Shown here: positions 25,204 through 33,791 of the stretch, one piece after another
How the letters are laid out: every line of letters starts with the position of its first letter
Numbering within the stretch: position 1 is the first letter of the stretch
Source: JACJWR01 sp964474045
GTDB lineage: Bacteria; Actinomycetota; Actinomycetes; S36-B12; UBA10799
Assembly: GCA_964474045.1 (NCBI GenBank)
Contig: CAYYRC010000002.1
Location: forward strand, 124,001 to 188,000
Length of the DNA: 64,000 nucleotides
Direction: 5' to 3'
Made by a program: the position numbers and the translations under genes
Notes under the pieces: generated by a model
What the model saw: only the letters and a program-made list of their open reading frames with translations
Databases searched by the model: none
Told to the model about the DNA's origin: nothing

Positions 25204-26922
25204 ATGTTCCGGAAGCGGCGCGGCGGCGTTTCCCGGCCGATGCGGGGCCACCGCATCGCCCTGGCGGCATTTGCGGCCGCGGCAGTCCAGGTGCTCGCCG
25301 GGTGCGCGCAAACCGCCGCGGGCGACGGCGCCGGGAGCACCGCCCCGGCACAGGTGGAGCTACCCGTCGCCTTCGCGCTGAAGCGCGACGCCGAGGGCCT
25401 CTTCAGCGCCGCCATGGAGCGCGCCACCCCCGCGGGCCCGAAGTTCCGGCAATGGCTCAGCGGGGAACAGATCGCGGATGCCTACGGGGCCCCGGCGGAC
25501 GACGCCGCCCGAGTGCTGGCCGAGGCGAGGAAGGCCGGCTTCGTCGGGACGCTGGACCCGACGCGCGGGGTGATCTCGGGCTCCATGACCGCGGCCGAGG
25601 CGGAGCGACTGCTGGGGGTCAAGCTGCGCGTCGCGCCGCTGGGTGAGAGCCTCTTGGTGCAGCCGGAATCGACCCCACAGGTTCCCCAGCGCTGGCGCTC
25701 GACCGTCACGGCCGTGCTGGGCCTCACGCTTCAGCTACCGGGGACTGCGAGCTCAGCCGCTGCCCCGGCAGCCACGTCCATGACCGCGTCACCATCACGA
25801 AGCCTGACCTGCGCGCCGGCGCCGGCGGCGTCCGGGCTCATGCGCGAGTACTACGGCCTGACGCCGCTGAGCGAAGCCGGCAAGGGCGGGCGGGGCGTGC
25901 GCATCGCCCTCCTGCAGATCGATCGGACCTCACAGGTGGCGCTGGAGCAGATCCGGCGCTGCTACGGCGTCACGATCCCCGTGGTGGACACCATCAAGGT
26001 CGATGCGACCGCGGATGCGGTCTTCGGTTCCGACACCGAGGAGTCCACCCTGGATATCGCGGCTGCATCGCTCGTCGCGCCCAACCTGGAGGGCATCACC
26101 ACCTACCAGTTCAACCCCTACTCCACGATCGCCTTCCCGCTCGTGGCCGCCGTCGGCGACGCGCTGGCACCGGCGGGCGGCCCGCAGATCATCTCCACCA
26201 GCATCGGCTACTGCCGGGACCAGATCGATGCGGCGACGGTGGCGACCTCTGAGTGGGCTCTCGCTGCTGCCGCCGCAGCCGGCATCACGGTGCTGGCCGC
26301 CGCCGGCGACACGGGCTCATCCGCCTGCGCGCCACAGGACACCGCCCAGGCCAGTCAGTACCCGGCGTCCTCTGCGCTGGTGACGGCGATCGGCGGCACC
26401 CAGTTCACCTTCGCCGACGGCGCGATCTCAGGCGAGGTCGTGTGGAACGCCACCCCGGCGATCCGCAACGCCGGCGGCGGCACCCCGCAGAGCAAGCACC
26501 ACCGTCCGCACTACCAGGACGGGATCGGGCTGCCCGGCAACCAGCGCGTCGTCCCGGACGTGGCGTTCGTGGCTGCGCCGGCCACCTTCGGACCCATACC
26601 CGTGTGCGATGCCGCCGGCGGCTGCACGTTGAAGTCCGTGGGCGGCACGTCGGCCACCTCACCCGGCGTCGCGGGTTCGGTCTCCGAAGTCATGGACGCC
26701 ATCGCGACGCCGGACGATGCCCCCTTCCGACTGGGCCTGCTCAATCCCACGATCTACGCAATGGCGGGTCAACCCGAGGGCAAGTCGGCCTTCATCGATG
26801 TCACGTCGGGCACGAACGACCTCTACGACGTCGGCTGTTGCACGGCGGCCCCCGGGTTCGACGGCGCGACGGGCTGGGGCTCGATGCGGTTCGGGGAGTT
26901 CCTCCGGCTGCTGCCCCGCTGA
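25204..26922 (+). CDS. Sedolisin (S53 family) serine-carboxyl peptidase, exported lipoprotein
   Basis: 572 residues from ATG 25204, with a clear GGAGG at 25192-25196. A signal peptide ends in LAGC (Cys34). The pro-kumamolisin activation region follows (LKRDAEGLFSAAMERATP, then LSGEQIADAYGAP). The S53 catalytic set is complete: Glu280 and Asp284 in EESTLDIAAA, oxyanion Asp369 in AAGDTGSSAC, and Ser483 in VGGTSATSPG. The C-terminal calcium site is marked by FIDVTSGTND and ATGWGSM. S53 enzymes are secreted endopeptidases that self-activate at acid pH. It is divergent from the operon of three PLD-like lipoproteins and a deaminase, suggesting joint secreted functions such as nutrient scavenging. 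Confidence 0.88.
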   Translation: MFRKRRGGVSRPMRGHRIALAAFAAAAVQVLAGCAQTAAGDGAGSTAPAQVELPVAFALKRDAEGLFSAAMERATPAGPKFRQWLSGEQIADAYGAPADDAARVLAEARKAGFVGTLDPTRGVISGSMTAAEAERLLGVKLRVAPLGESLLVQPESTPQVPQRWRSTVTAVLGLTLQLPGTASSAAAPAATSMTASPSRSLTCAPAPAASGLMREYYGLTPLSEAGKGGRGVRIALLQIDRTSQVALEQIRRCYGVTIPVVDTIKVDATADAVFGSDTEESTLDIAAASLVAPNLEGITTYQFNPYSTIAFPLVAAVGDALAPAGGPQIISTSIGYCRDQIDAATVATSEWALAAAAAAGITVLAAAGDTGSSACAPQDTAQASQYPASSALVTAIGGTQFTFADGAISGEVVWNATPAIRNAGGGTPQSKHHRPHYQDGIGLPGNQRVVPDVAFVAAPATFGPIPVCDAAGGCTLKSVGGTSATSPGVAGSVSEVMDAIATPDDAPFRLGLLNPTIYAMAGQPEGKSAFIDVTSGTNDLYDVGCCTAAPGFDGATGWGSMRFGEFLRLLPR

Positions 26923-26962
26923 GCTGCGGCGGGACCTGCGCTGAGCCGCGGCGGGACCTGGT
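26919..26962. repeat. 22-base tandem duplication spanning a stop codon
   Basis: Two adjacent 22-base units (26919-26940 and 26941-26962), both beginning CTGAGC and ending in a GGGACCTG core, differ at only three positions. The first holds the TGA stop of the peptidase gene. The unit length is not a multiple of three, so the second copy is non-coding. Confidence 0.8.
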
Positions 26963-26975
26963 CGTCGTCGGGCCG

Positions 26976-27587
26976 CTAGGGCTTCTTCACGGCGTCCAGC
27001 ACATGGCCGCTGACGTCCACGTCCAACGCCTCGACATAGACGTCGGCCACCAGCGCCGCCGGCATGCCCTCAGAAGGATCGCGTCCGAGCTTCGCCAGCG
27101 TCTCCGACACCCAGCCCGGCGACACGGCGTTGACGCGGACGCTGCCCTGCAGCTCCAGCGCCGCGGCGCGCACCAGGCCGGCCAAGGCGGAGTTGGCGGT
27201 TGTGGTCACTGCGCTGCCGGGCATCGGATGCTCGGCCAGCACGCCGGTGGTGACGGTGATGCTGCCGCCAGGGGTGACGTGCGGGTAGCCCCCGATGATC
27301 ACGTTCGCCTGATCGGCGAACTTGCCGCCCAGGCCGGCCATCAGCACCTGCGTCGTCACGTCGCTCCACGGGACCATCGGCGCGGATCCCGCCGCGCAGA
27401 TGATGCCGTCCACAGTCCCGATCCGGGCGAACAGCGACGCGATCGAGTCGGGCTTGCTGATGTCCACCGCCTCCACGCCGTCAGCCGGGGTACGGGCCGC
27501 CTTGATCACCTCGTTGCGCGCCGCGAGCGCGGACGCGACCGCGCTGCCGATCAGCCCCGTCGCCCCGATGACCAGAATCTTCGCCAT
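26976..27587 (-). CDS. Short-chain dehydrogenase/reductase-like protein without the Tyr-Lys pair
   Basis: 203 residues from ATG 27587, with GGGAGG 7 bases upstream. The Rossmann nucleotide-binding motif is ILVIGATGLIGSAVASAL (GxxGxxG), followed by IICAAGSAP (the NAG-like strand) and VRVNAVSPGWV, all standard SDR landmarks. The active-site segment that should read YxxxK is AVTTTANSALAGLV, with Thr and Asn in the Tyr and Lys positions. Such short SDRs are often annotated as oxidoreductases but may be NAD(P)H-binding regulators or act on unusual substrates. The next gene downstream on this strand is the divergent-end S53 gene's tail; upstream lies the patatin-like gene, 56 bases away, possibly co-transcribed. 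Confidence 0.8.
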   Translation of the reverse strand: MAKILVIGATGLIGSAVASALAARNEVIKAARTPADGVEAVDISKPDSIASLFARIGTVDGIICAAGSAPMVPWSDVTTQVLMAGLGGKFADQANVIIGGYPHVTPGGSITVTTGVLAEHPMPGSAVTTTANSALAGLVRAAALELQGSVRVNAVSPGWVSETLAKLGRDPSEGMPAALVADVYVEALDVDVSGHVLDAVKKP

Positions 27588-27643
27588 ATCCAATCCTCCC
27601 GTAGCGCCTGCCTGTCCCGCCCATGATGCCCTCGCGCGGAGGC

Positions 27644-28987
27644 TCATGCCGAGGTGTGCAGCTCCGGCTCCGTGCTCCAGCGGTCGGCGCCCTCGGGCAG
27701 CGCCAGGCCCAGGCCGTGCCATTCCTCCAGCGCCGCCGCCACCATGGCCTTCGCACTCTTCAGGGCGGCATCGACGTCTGGGCCCGAGCCGCCCAGGCCA
27801 GCCTCCAGGTACCACGCTCGCACCCTGCCCGCCGCGATCTGGTCCGCCGCCCGATGAGCGGCCGCGTCGCTGCCCGTCGACGTCACGGCGCACGCCCGCA
27901 GCCAGCCGTAGTCCATGGCGATGCTCAGCAGGCCCGGCTCGGTCTCGAAGCTGCTGACCACCGTGACGGTGGGATCGATCAGGGTGACCGCCATACCCAG
28001 CGACCGGGCGGCCTGCAAGTCCCGCTGCTGCTGGCCGTAGAAGGCCACGGTCATCTCCGCCCGGACCCCCACCTGGACGAAGTCGGCGTCGGCGTAGTCC
28101 TGCGTCGGCGCCGGGCAGGCCAGCGGGTCGGCCAGGATCGCAAAGCACGAGGTGACGCCGACGGATTGTGCCGCCTGCAGCGGGATGTTCTGCAGCACCC
28201 CGCCATCGACGAAGGCGTCGCCGGCGAACGCCCGCGGCGCGAACACCCCCGGCACGCTCGACGAGGCCAGGACACCCTCGATGACGCCCGGCGGGTCCCC
28301 CGAGCCCGGCAGCGGCTGCCCGGCGTCGTCCACCACCGTCCCCTGCTCGGTGACGTAGCGGGTGCAGCCCGCGCCCAGCGCGGTGATGGGGATACGCAGC
28401 TGCAGTCCCGGGCGGGCGATGCGCCGTTCATCGATCGGGCTGGGCCCCTGACCGGGAGTGCGCCCGTGCAGGGCGTCCGCCAGCGGATCCAGCACCAGCA
28501 AAGACTGGTTGTGCCCGGGGAACTCCTTGATCGCCTTGTGCTGAGCCCCCGCGTGGCCCAGCAGGGAGCGCAGGTCCTCCCAGCCGCGACGCGCGGTGAA
28601 CCCCTTGGCGGCCACTCCGGCCAGCGGGTCCTTCTGCAGGCCCGGATCGACCGGGATCGGCGGCCTCGCCTTGCCCTGCACGACGGCTTGGATGTCCTCG
28701 CCCAACGTGGTGTCGGCCAGCGCGTCCAACCAGGGCTGCACCTTGAAGGAAGCACCGGGGGCGCTCATCCGGAGGATGTCGTCGCGCAACTCGCCGGCGG
28801 CGGCGAACCACTCCTGTGGGCCGCGCGCCTGCGCGAGCACGGCGGCGCAGATGCTGCCCGCGGACGTTCCCGCCAGCACCGTCGGCTGCACCCCGAGGGT
28901 GCGGACGAGGTAGTCGACTGCGCCGGCCGAGAAGGCACCTTTGGCGCCGCCCCCGGACAACACGAAGGCAGCAGGCTGCGTAGTCAC
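27644..28987 (-). CDS. Patatin-like phospholipase
   Basis: 447 residues from GTG 28987. Patatin-family landmarks are the oxyanion loop SGGGAKGAFSAGA at the very N-terminus, the nucleophile elbow GTSAG, and the catalytic Asp in FVDGGVLQNIPL, forming the Ser-Asp dyad. There is no signal peptide or membrane segment, so the enzyme is cytoplasmic or delivered otherwise. Expected activity is hydrolysis of acyl chains from phospholipids or other lipids. The region between the dyad residues is longer than in minimal patatins. It shares a strand and a short gap with the SDR-like gene downstream, and lies near the PLD-lipoprotein operon, but nothing in sequence proves a common pathway. Confidence 0.85.
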   Translation of the reverse strand: MTTQPAAFVLSGGGAKGAFSAGAVDYLVRTLGVQPTVLAGTSAGSICAAVLAQARGPQEWFAAAGELRDDILRMSAPGASFKVQPWLDALADTTLGEDIQAVVQGKARPPIPVDPGLQKDPLAGVAAKGFTARRGWEDLRSLLGHAGAQHKAIKEFPGHNQSLLVLDPLADALHGRTPGQGPSPIDERRIARPGLQLRIPITALGAGCTRYVTEQGTVVDDAGQPLPGSGDPPGVIEGVLASSSVPGVFAPRAFAGDAFVDGGVLQNIPLQAAQSVGVTSCFAILADPLACPAPTQDYADADFVQVGVRAEMTVAFYGQQQRDLQAARSLGMAVTLIDPTVTVVSSFETEPGLLSIAMDYGWLRACAVTSTGSDAAAHRAADQIAAGRVRAWYLEAGLGGSGPDVDAALKSAKAMVAAALEEWHGLGLALPEGADRWSTEPELHTSA

Positions 28988-29015
28988 GCTTCCAGGTTAG
29001 GACCAGGTCCCGGAG

Positions 29016-29090
29016 TAGGGCGGGTGGGGCTCGAACCCACGACCTGCCGGATTATGAGTCCGCCGCTCTGACCAGCTGAGCTACCGCCCC
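29016..29090 (-). tRNA. tRNA with CAT anticodon (elongator Met or TilS-type Ile)
   Basis: Read on the minus strand: acceptor GGGGCGG pairs with CCGCCCT, the D arm is GCTC/GAGC, the anticodon loop CTCATAA gives anticodon CAT, and the T arm is GTGGG-TTCGAGC-CCCAC. The discriminator is A and no CCA is encoded. The anticodon stem GCGGA/TCCGG leaves a G-G mismatch at 27-43 and a six-base variable loop, or a bulge. Met and lysidine-modified Ile2 tRNAs share this loop, so identity is unresolved. Confidence 0.85.
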
Positions 29091-29186
29091 GGGAGTGCCA
29101 TGCTACCGATCCCCGGCCATCAGTCCCGTGCAGGCGCGGGCCATCCGCCCCAGCAAGCCAGGCCGCTGGTACGCTTTGGACGCCCT

Positions 29187-29258
29187 TCCCGCGTAGCTCA
29201 ACGGCAGAGCATCCGACTGTTAATCGGACGGTTCCAGGTTCGAATCCCGGCGCGGGAG
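29187..29258 (+). tRNA. tRNA-Asn (GTT)
   Basis: 72 bases: acceptor TCCCGCG/CGCGGGA, D arm GCTC/GAGC, anticodon stem TCCGA/TCGGA around CTGTTAA (anticodon GTT), T arm CCAGG-TTCGAAT-CCCGG with one A-C mismatch, and discriminator G. No exact CCA follows. A TACGCT hexamer 12 bases upstream could be its -10 element. Confidence 0.92.
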
Positions 29259-29294
29259 CCCATCGCCCCACGCACCGCCACCCCAGCCGGGGCG

Positions 29295-29789
29295 CTACAC
29301 CCCGAACGCCTGCTGCAACTCCCTCTGCGCCCGGTCTACCGCGGCCGCCACCTGAGGGTCGGCGATGTCCAGCCCCGGGTCCACCACGCGCTGCCAGGAC
29401 ACCTCGTCAGTGGTCGGATCGCGCCGGGCCAGGAACCTCACGCCCCGCTCCCCGACGATCGCCACGTGTTGCTGGACCAGCAGCGAGGCCATGATGCGCT
29501 CCCGCACCACCTGCGGCAGCACACCGGCATCCTCCAGGCGGAGCCGGACGGTGCCGGCCGAGCCAGCACCCCACAGCGTGAGCTCCATCATCGGGGCGTC
29601 CCACGCGGCACCGAGGATCTGCGGCCAGCGGGCGTCGAGCTCAGGATCCGAGCAGCGCAGGCGCTCATCAGTCGCCGCCGCGAAGCCGCCCTCGCCCGCT
29701 GCGCACCAGGCCAGCACCCGGCCGTCGCCCGCCACAAGTTCCCGCACCTCGACCGGCGTCCGATCACCCCAGCGCGCACCCAGCTTCAT
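29295..29789 (-). CDS. Conserved actinobacterial hypothetical protein
   Basis: 164 residues from ATG 29789, with GGAGG 5 bases upstream; a GTG at 29801 overlaps that site. I do not recognise a named domain. The protein is soluble and mixed alpha/beta, with a WPQILGAAWDAPMMELTLWG core and a C-terminal helix (VAAAVDRAQRELQQAFGV). It follows dnaG by 60 bases on the same strand. Small proteins of this type, beginning with a statement-like KLGARWGDRTPVEVRELV and ending in a helix, are common beside dnaG in actinobacteria and are annotated only as hypothetical; that recollection is the sole family evidence. Confidence 0.7.
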   Translation of the reverse strand: MKLGARWGDRTPVEVRELVAGDGRVLAWCAAGEGGFAAATDERLRCSDPELDARWPQILGAAWDAPMMELTLWGAGSAGTVRLRLEDAGVLPQVVRERIMASLLVQQHVAIVGERGVRFLARRDPTTDEVSWQRVVDPGLDIADPQVAAAVDRAQRELQQAFGV

Positions 29790-29849
29790 CCCTGCCTCCA
29801 CCTTCGACTTCTCGCCTGCTTCTCGCCGTCGTCGTGCCCGGCCCCACCG

Positions 29850-31718
29850 CTACTGGCCCGAGGCCCAGACCTCGCCCATGGCCAGCTCCAGCATCTCGCG
29901 CCGATAGGCCTCGAGCACCATGAGCTGGCGCAGCACGTCTGCGACGGCCTCCGGGGTCTCCTGCGCTCCCATCCGCGCCAGCCGTCCCTTGAGCAGGCCG
30001 ATCCTGCGGCCGACATCCAGCGAGGCCAGCCGTGCCATCACCCCCTCGGCGTAGGGCGTTGGATCCGCATCGCCGGCGACTGGCAGCCCGAGCACCGCCC
30101 AGCGCCGCACCTCGGAGCGGACCTGGTCATTCTCGGCCTGTGCCAGCACCTCGTCCAACCAGCCGCGCTCACCGCCCTCGGCCGCTGGCCCCGCGGCCCG
30201 CACAGCACGGAAGACCGCCGCGCAGGCGGCGTCGGTGAAGGCGGTCTCCTCGGTGAGCGCGATCCAGTCCTGCAGTTCCACTGGCAGCTGCAGCATCACC
30301 TGCAGGGCCAGTCGCTCCACCCGGGTGTCGACGTCGCCGCCGGAGACGGCCGGCACCCGGACGTCGCCGCGTGGCATGGGTCGGGCGGCGCCAGCAGAGC
30401 CGCCCGGACCTTGGCGCACCTGCCGCTGGACCGCCGCGGCGTCGAGTCCCAGCCAGCCAGCCAGCCGTCGGACGTAGGTGTCGCGCAAGGACACGTCGCG
30501 CATAGAGCGCAGCATCGGGGCCGTCGCGCGCAAGGCCGCCACCTGACCCTCGGCAGTGGTCAGGTCGAAGGTGGCGAGCGTGCTTCGGATGGCGAACTCG
30601 AACATGGGAACACGGCCGTCCACCAGTGCCCGCACCGCCTCGTCCCCACCGCTGAGCCGAAGGTCACAGGGGTCGAGGCCGTCGGGCTGGACGGCCACGA
30701 ACGTCTGCGCCACGAAGGCCTGGTCGGTCTCAAACGCGCGCATCGCGGCCCGCTGCCCGGCGGCGTCGCCGTCGAAGGTGAAGATCACCTCGCCCGTCGC
30801 GTTGTCGTCCATGAGCAGGCGCCGCAAGACCTTCACGTGGCCCTCGCCGAAGGCTGTTCCGCAGGTGGCCACGGCACCTGTGACGCCGGCGAGGTGGCAT
30901 GCCATGACGTCGGTGTAGCCCTCCACGATGACCGCGCGGTGGGCGTTGCCGATCGACTTGCGCGCCAGATCGACCCCGTACAGGACGTGGGACTTCTTGT
31001 ACAGGGCGGTCTCGGGGGTGTTCAGGTACTTGGGGCCCTGGTCATCGTCGTGCAGCTTGCGGGCGCCGAAGCCCACGACTTCCCCTGACAGCTCCCGGAT
31101 CGGCCAGACCAGCCGGCCGCGGAAGCGGTCATAGACCCCGCGGTCGCGCTGTGCCACCAGCCCTGCGGCCAGCAACTCCGCATCGTTGAAGCCGGCGCGG
31201 CGTAGGTGGCCCGTCAGGGCGTCCCAGGAGCGCGGCGCGAAGCCGACCCCGAAGTGCTCGGCCGCCGCGGCGTCGAAGCCCCGACCCGTCAGGAAGTCGC
31301 GGCCGATCTGGGCCTCGGCGGACTGCAGGGCGTCGACGAAGAACGCCGCGGCGGCCGCGTTCGCCTGCAGCAGCCGCGTCCGCTGGCCCCCCTGCCGGTG
31401 CGGGACGCTGGTGCCCTCCTCGTAGCGCAACTCCACCCGGTACTTCTCGGCCAGGCGCTCGATCGCCTCGGCGAAGCTGAGCGCCTCGGTGCGCATGACG
31501 AAGTCGATGGTGTCGCCGCCCTCGCCGCAGCCGAAGCAGTACCAGAGCCCCTTGGCCGGACTGACCTGGAAACTCGGGCTGCGCTCGTCATGAAACGGGC
31601 AGAGGCCCTTCAGCGATCCCCCGCCTGCTGGTTTGAGCGCGACGGTCTGGCCGACGACCTCGTCGATCCGGGCACGTTCGCGCACCTCCGCGATGTCTTC
31701 GGCCCGGATTCTCGCCAC
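29850..31718 (-). CDS. dnaG: DNA primase
   Basis: 622 residues from GTG 31718, of normal length for bacterial DnaG, which makes RNA primers for chromosome replication. The N-terminal CHC2 zinc-binding domain has CPFHDERSPSF and YCFGCGEGGD. The catalytic core shows GARKLHDDDQGPKYLNTPET, the TOPRIM glutamate in VIVEGYTDVMA and the metal-binding FTFDGDAAGQRA. The C-terminal 150 residues are the helicase-binding region. dgt begins 10 bases upstream on the same strand, so dnaG is the third gene of a ydcF-like/dgt/dnaG unit, a known actinobacterial arrangement linking nucleotide pool control with replication. Confidence 0.97.
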   Translation of the reverse strand: MARIRAEDIAEVRERARIDEVVGQTVALKPAGGGSLKGLCPFHDERSPSFQVSPAKGLWYCFGCGEGGDTIDFVMRTEALSFAEAIERLAEKYRVELRYEEGTSVPHRQGGQRTRLLQANAAAAAFFVDALQSAEAQIGRDFLTGRGFDAAAAEHFGVGFAPRSWDALTGHLRRAGFNDAELLAAGLVAQRDRGVYDRFRGRLVWPIRELSGEVVGFGARKLHDDDQGPKYLNTPETALYKKSHVLYGVDLARKSIGNAHRAVIVEGYTDVMACHLAGVTGAVATCGTAFGEGHVKVLRRLLMDDNATGEVIFTFDGDAAGQRAAMRAFETDQAFVAQTFVAVQPDGLDPCDLRLSGGDEAVRALVDGRVPMFEFAIRSTLATFDLTTAEGQVAALRATAPMLRSMRDVSLRDTYVRRLAGWLGLDAAAVQRQVRQGPGGSAGAARPMPRGDVRVPAVSGGDVDTRVERLALQVMLQLPVELQDWIALTEETAFTDAACAAVFRAVRAAGPAAEGGERGWLDEVLAQAENDQVRSEVRRWAVLGLPVAGDADPTPYAEGVMARLASLDVGRRIGLLKGRLARMGAQETPEAVADVLRQLMVLEAYRREMLELAMGEVWASGQ

Positions 31719-31728
31719 GAGCCGGAGT

Positions 31729-32982
31729 CTAGGCGCCGCCCGGTCGGCACAGGCGCTCGTGCCAGCGCACTGCGGATACGTCGGTCAGGGAGGCAACCTG
31801 GTCGACCGCCACCCGCAGCCGCGCGTCGCCGGCCGTCGCCGCCTCCCAGTCGTCGGCCAACCACGGATGCAGCACGGCGCGGCCCCCCGCCAGCACTGCG
31901 TCCACGAGCTCGACCAGAAGCACCCGCTGATCGGCATACAACGCCTCGGCACCGGGTCGCTTGAAGACGAACTCGCTGGCCACAGCCTTCAGGTAAGCCA
32001 CCTCCGCGCGGGCCCACACCGGCACTTCGACGTCGGCGTCGTAGCGGGTGATCCGGTCCGTCCCATGCCGGTCCAGGGTGGCGACGACGGCCGCCGCCGT
32101 GAACCGTGCGATGAGCGTGCTCGTGACGGCCTTGACCGCGGCCAGGAAGGCCACCGACCCGACCTCGTGGGTCGGCCACGCAACGGCGGCTGCCAGCCGC
32201 CCCCGTGCCGCCCGCAGCTCGTCCTCACCCCAGGCGGGGTCCTCCTGCAGCATCGACTCGATGACGGCGTCCGAGCCGTCGCCGCTGCCGAACACCTCGC
32301 CCGAGATGAAGCCCGAGTACAACGCGTCCTCGATGTCGTGGACCGAGTAGGCGACGTCGTCGGACCAGTCCATGACCTGCGCCTCGACGCAGCGACGGGC
32401 AAGCGGGGCGCCCGCCCGCACCCATTCGAAGGCGGGCAGGTCGTCCGGGTACACGTTGTACTTGCCGCCCTCGGGCGGACGGGCCCAGGGGTACTTCACT
32501 GTCGAGTCCAGCACCGCGCGGCTCAGATTGAGTCCGAAGGATCGGCCATCCACCAGCACCTTCGGCTCCAGCCGGGTGAGCAGGCGGAAGCTCTGGGCGT
32601 TGCCCTCGAACCCGCCGATGGCTGCCGCGACGGCGTCCAGCGCATCCTCACCGTTGTGCCCGAAGGGCGGGTGGCCAAGGTCGTGGCACAGCGCGGCGGC
32701 GTCCACCAAGTCGGGGTCCGCACCCAGGTCGGCGCCCATCTCACGGGCGATCTGCGCCACCTCCAGGGTGTGCGTCAGACGGGTGCGGGGGAAATCGGAC
32801 ACCCCCGGCATCAGCACCTGGGTCTTGTCGGCCAGCCGCCGCAGCGCCCAGCTGTGCAGGACCCGCGCGCGATCCCGCACGAAGGCCGGGCGCTGCGGGT
32901 CCTTGGTCGGCTCCGGCGCGCGGCGCTCGAGGTCAGCCGGGCGGTAGCCGTGCGGAATCGGCGGTCCGCCGTTTCCGATCAC
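31729..32982 (-). CDS. dgt: Deoxyguanosinetriphosphate triphosphohydrolase-like protein
   Basis: 417 residues from GTG 32982, which overlaps the upstream stop (GTGA); an extra in-frame start at 33018 lies inside the neighbour. HD-superfamily metal site: RLTHTLEVAQIAREMG supplies the first His, LCHDLGHPPFGHNGE the His-Asp pair, and DWSDDVAYSVHDIEDAL the late Asp. The N-terminal RRLADKTQVL segment is typical of dGTPases, which cleave dNTPs to nucleosides and triphosphate. It lies directly upstream of dnaG, consistent with a role in controlling dNTP supply. The bacterial type usually forms hexamers; whether it prefers dGTP cannot be read from sequence. Confidence 0.93.
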   Translation of the reverse strand: MIGNGGPPIPHGYRPADLERRAPEPTKDPQRPAFVRDRARVLHSWALRRLADKTQVLMPGVSDFPRTRLTHTLEVAQIAREMGADLGADPDLVDAAALCHDLGHPPFGHNGEDALDAVAAAIGGFEGNAQSFRLLTRLEPKVLVDGRSFGLNLSRAVLDSTVKYPWARPPEGGKYNVYPDDLPAFEWVRAGAPLARRCVEAQVMDWSDDVAYSVHDIEDALYSGFISGEVFGSGDGSDAVIESMLQEDPAWGEDELRAARGRLAAAVAWPTHEVGSVAFLAAVKAVTSTLIARFTAAAVVATLDRHGTDRITRYDADVEVPVWARAEVAYLKAVASEFVFKRPGAEALYADQRVLLVELVDAVLAGGRAVLHPWLADDWEAATAGDARLRVAVDQVASLTDVSAVRWHERLCRPGGA

Positions 32983-33668
32983 GCCCGGGACGGCGGCAGG
33001 ACCCGATCCACACCCCACTGCTCGACCAGGGTGAAGTACAGGTAGCCGAGCGTCTCCCTCGACACATACTCGCTGGTGACATTCGTGCCGTCGCCGATGG
33101 CCGTCGGGTTGGGATGGGCGGTGATGCCGAGCCGGTCGGCGATGGCGACAGAACGCGCCATGTGCGTCGGATCGGACACGATGGTCGCCGAGGACCCTCC
33201 TAGGACGGCCATCTCGCCAGCAACCGCCTGCAGGCTCGTCACGGTGTCGGTCCCCACCGGCACCGCGGTGACCGCATCAGCCGGCACGCCCTGGTCGATG
33301 AGGTAGTCGCGCCCGGCCTCGCCCTCGGTGTAGGCATCGCCGGGCTGGTTGCCGCCGACAGTGATGATGCGCGGGGCCACCCCCGCCTCGTAGAGCTCCT
33401 TGGCATGCTGGAGCCTGTTGGCGAAAACCGGGGTGGGCGTGCCGTTCAGCTGGGCGGCGCCGAGGACGACGATGGCGTCGGTCGGGGCGGCCACCTGGCG
33501 ATGCGCCATCTGGACAGTGTGATAGGCCGACGCGAACGGGACGATGACGGCCACCATCAGCAGGGCTGCCACGATCAGGGCGACGGCCGAGCCCCACCCT
33601 CGCCGCGGCCGTTCGGGCACGACGGGACGACGCACGTGCTCCCGGGTGAGCTCGGCCTGCGTCGACAT
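32979..33668 (-). CDS. YdcF/ElyC-like DUF218 membrane-anchored protein
   Basis: 229 residues from ATG 33668; a longer frame reaches 33719 without support. One N-terminal membrane segment (VALIVAALLMVAVIVPFASAY) after an Arg-rich cytoplasmic head anchors a DUF218 domain outside the membrane: DAIVVLGAAQLNGTPTP, RIITVGGNQPGD, EGEAGRDYLIDQGVPADAV, TVTSLQAVAGEM and VSDPTHMARS. Proteins of this family (SanA, ElyC, YdcF) affect envelope integrity and peptidoglycan precursor use in other bacteria; the biochemistry is unsettled. The gene overlaps dgt by 4 bases and is first in the dgt-dnaG operon, an odd pairing of an envelope factor with replication genes that is probably simple cotranscription. Confidence 0.85.
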   Translation of the reverse strand: MSTQAELTREHVRRPVVPERPRRGWGSAVALIVAALLMVAVIVPFASAYHTVQMAHRQVAAPTDAIVVLGAAQLNGTPTPVFANRLQHAKELYEAGVAPRIITVGGNQPGDAYTEGEAGRDYLIDQGVPADAVTAVPVGTDTVTSLQAVAGEMAVLGGSSATIVSDPTHMARSVAIADRLGITAHPNPTAIGDGTNVTSEYVSRETLGYLYFTLVEQWGVDRVLPPSRA

Positions 33669-33791
33669 GCGGACATTGTGCCACCCTGCACGCAAGGGCG
33701 CCGGGCACATACCCTCCATGTGCCTGGCGAAACCATCCTTTCGGCCGGGTTCAATCGTGCGAACGAACCGTCGCCGCCGGCGAACGGACCC

